Part shown: piece after piece, positions 41,254 to 41,421 of the stretch
How the letters are laid out: every line of letters begins with the position of its first letter
Numbering within the stretch: position 1 is the first letter of the stretch
Assembly (NCBI GenBank): GCA_015207585.1
Contig: JADEWQ010000047.1
Location: 1-41,421 of the forward strand
Reading direction: 5' to 3'
DNA length: 41,421 nucleotides
DNA from: Pleurocapsales cyanobacterium LEGE 06147
GTDB taxonomy: Bacteria > Cyanobacteriota > Cyanobacteriia > Cyanobacteriales > Xenococcaceae
Made by a program: the position numbers and the translations under genes
Notes under the pieces: model-generated
Database searches by the model: none
Seen by the model: only the letters and a program-made list of their open reading frames with translations
Told to the model about the DNA's origin: nothing

Positions 41254-41421
41254 AAAGTTCAAAATGCAAAACTCGCTCCGATACTAGTCCTTTGGTGAAC
41301 TACCCGCGCCGGAGACGCGACGGGGCGTTTAAAGTGCGGAAACAAGTTCCGCACGCAGCCCCTCAGCTTCCTACCCAGAAACCTGCCCAACAGTAGATTT
41401 CTTACGTCCACTACTCTTAGG
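41254..41421. other. Window end: GC-rich repeat DNA with a hairpin
   Basis: No gene. GTGCGGAA (41334-41341) pairs with TTCCGCAC (41347-41354) around a five-base loop. The preceding ACCCGCGCCGGAGACGCGACGGGGCG is GC-rich like the elements at 12907-13113 and 24981-25010. The half-site TTCCGCAC also occurs, inversely arranged, near 12988-13028. Confidence 0.45.

Noticed and set aside
1-41421. CRISPR array or Cas genes
   Set aside because: No regularly spaced direct repeats and no Cas protein motif found. The RRXRR fragment is transposon-type, not Cas9: it is short and lacks REC and HNH domains.

Overview
The window looks like cyanobacterial chromosome. It is moderately AT-rich, GCGATCGC (HIP1) octamers are scattered through genes and spacers on both strands, and several genes are typical of cyanobacteria: a DUF1825 protein, an AMIN-domain TonB receptor, an NtcA-like Crp/Fnr regulator, a 503-residue threonine deaminase and RRXRR-type transposon genes. 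The pattern of dispersed repeats would suit a Pleurocapsales/Chroococcales-like genome, but I cannot name a species from sequence alone.

Layout. 1-4.0 kb: a transposase tail, a YdcF-type envelope protein, FolC and a hybrid histidine kinase. 4.2-8.0 kb: an iron-uptake pair (TonB-dependent receptor plus PepSY membrane protein) behind a Fur-like site. 8.2-9.1 kb: a 5'-truncated IsrB/IscB-type RRXRR gene followed by a strongly folded RNA-like segment. 9.2-12.5 kb: an MFS exporter and a broken ABC exporter. 12.5-13.1 kb: IS remnants and palindromes. 13.1-19.4 kb: an NtcA-like regulator and, on the same strand, a vWA / PP2C / protein-kinase / Asp-box-repeat operon of the TerY-P type. 19.7-24.5 kb: a frameshifted FAD monooxygenase, IlvA and a fused SpmA-SpmB-like membrane protein. 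24.6-25.0 kb: a second structured segment resembling a group II intron domain I remnant. 25.2-29.0 kb: MtfA-like peptidase, nucleoside deoxyribosyltransferase, DUF1825 and a class A PBP. 29.4 kb: tRNA-Val(TAC). 29.5-31.1 kb: nested IS remnants. 31.4-34.2 kb: two YbhN-type flippase-like paralogues around a frameshifted acetyltransferase. 34.4-39.2 kb: a receiver-GGDEF-EAL protein and an oxidoreductase/transglutaminase pair. 39.3-41.4 kb: HicBA between two direct repeats, then a headless AraC regulator.

Two themes stand out. First, the window is full of decay and small insertions. Single-base frameshifts break an exporter, a monooxygenase, an acetyltransferase and a transposase. A family of short GC-rich palindromic elements has entered genes, in one case splitting a HIP1 octamer with an apparent GATC duplication and in two cases adding in-frame peptides to otherwise intact proteins. 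Second, the four-gene kinase/phosphatase/vWA operon, whose kinase carries two tandem winged-helix-like repeats at its C terminus, is the best candidate here for an incompletely described signalling system. The folded segment directly behind the IsrB-like fragment is the best candidate for an unannotated RNA.
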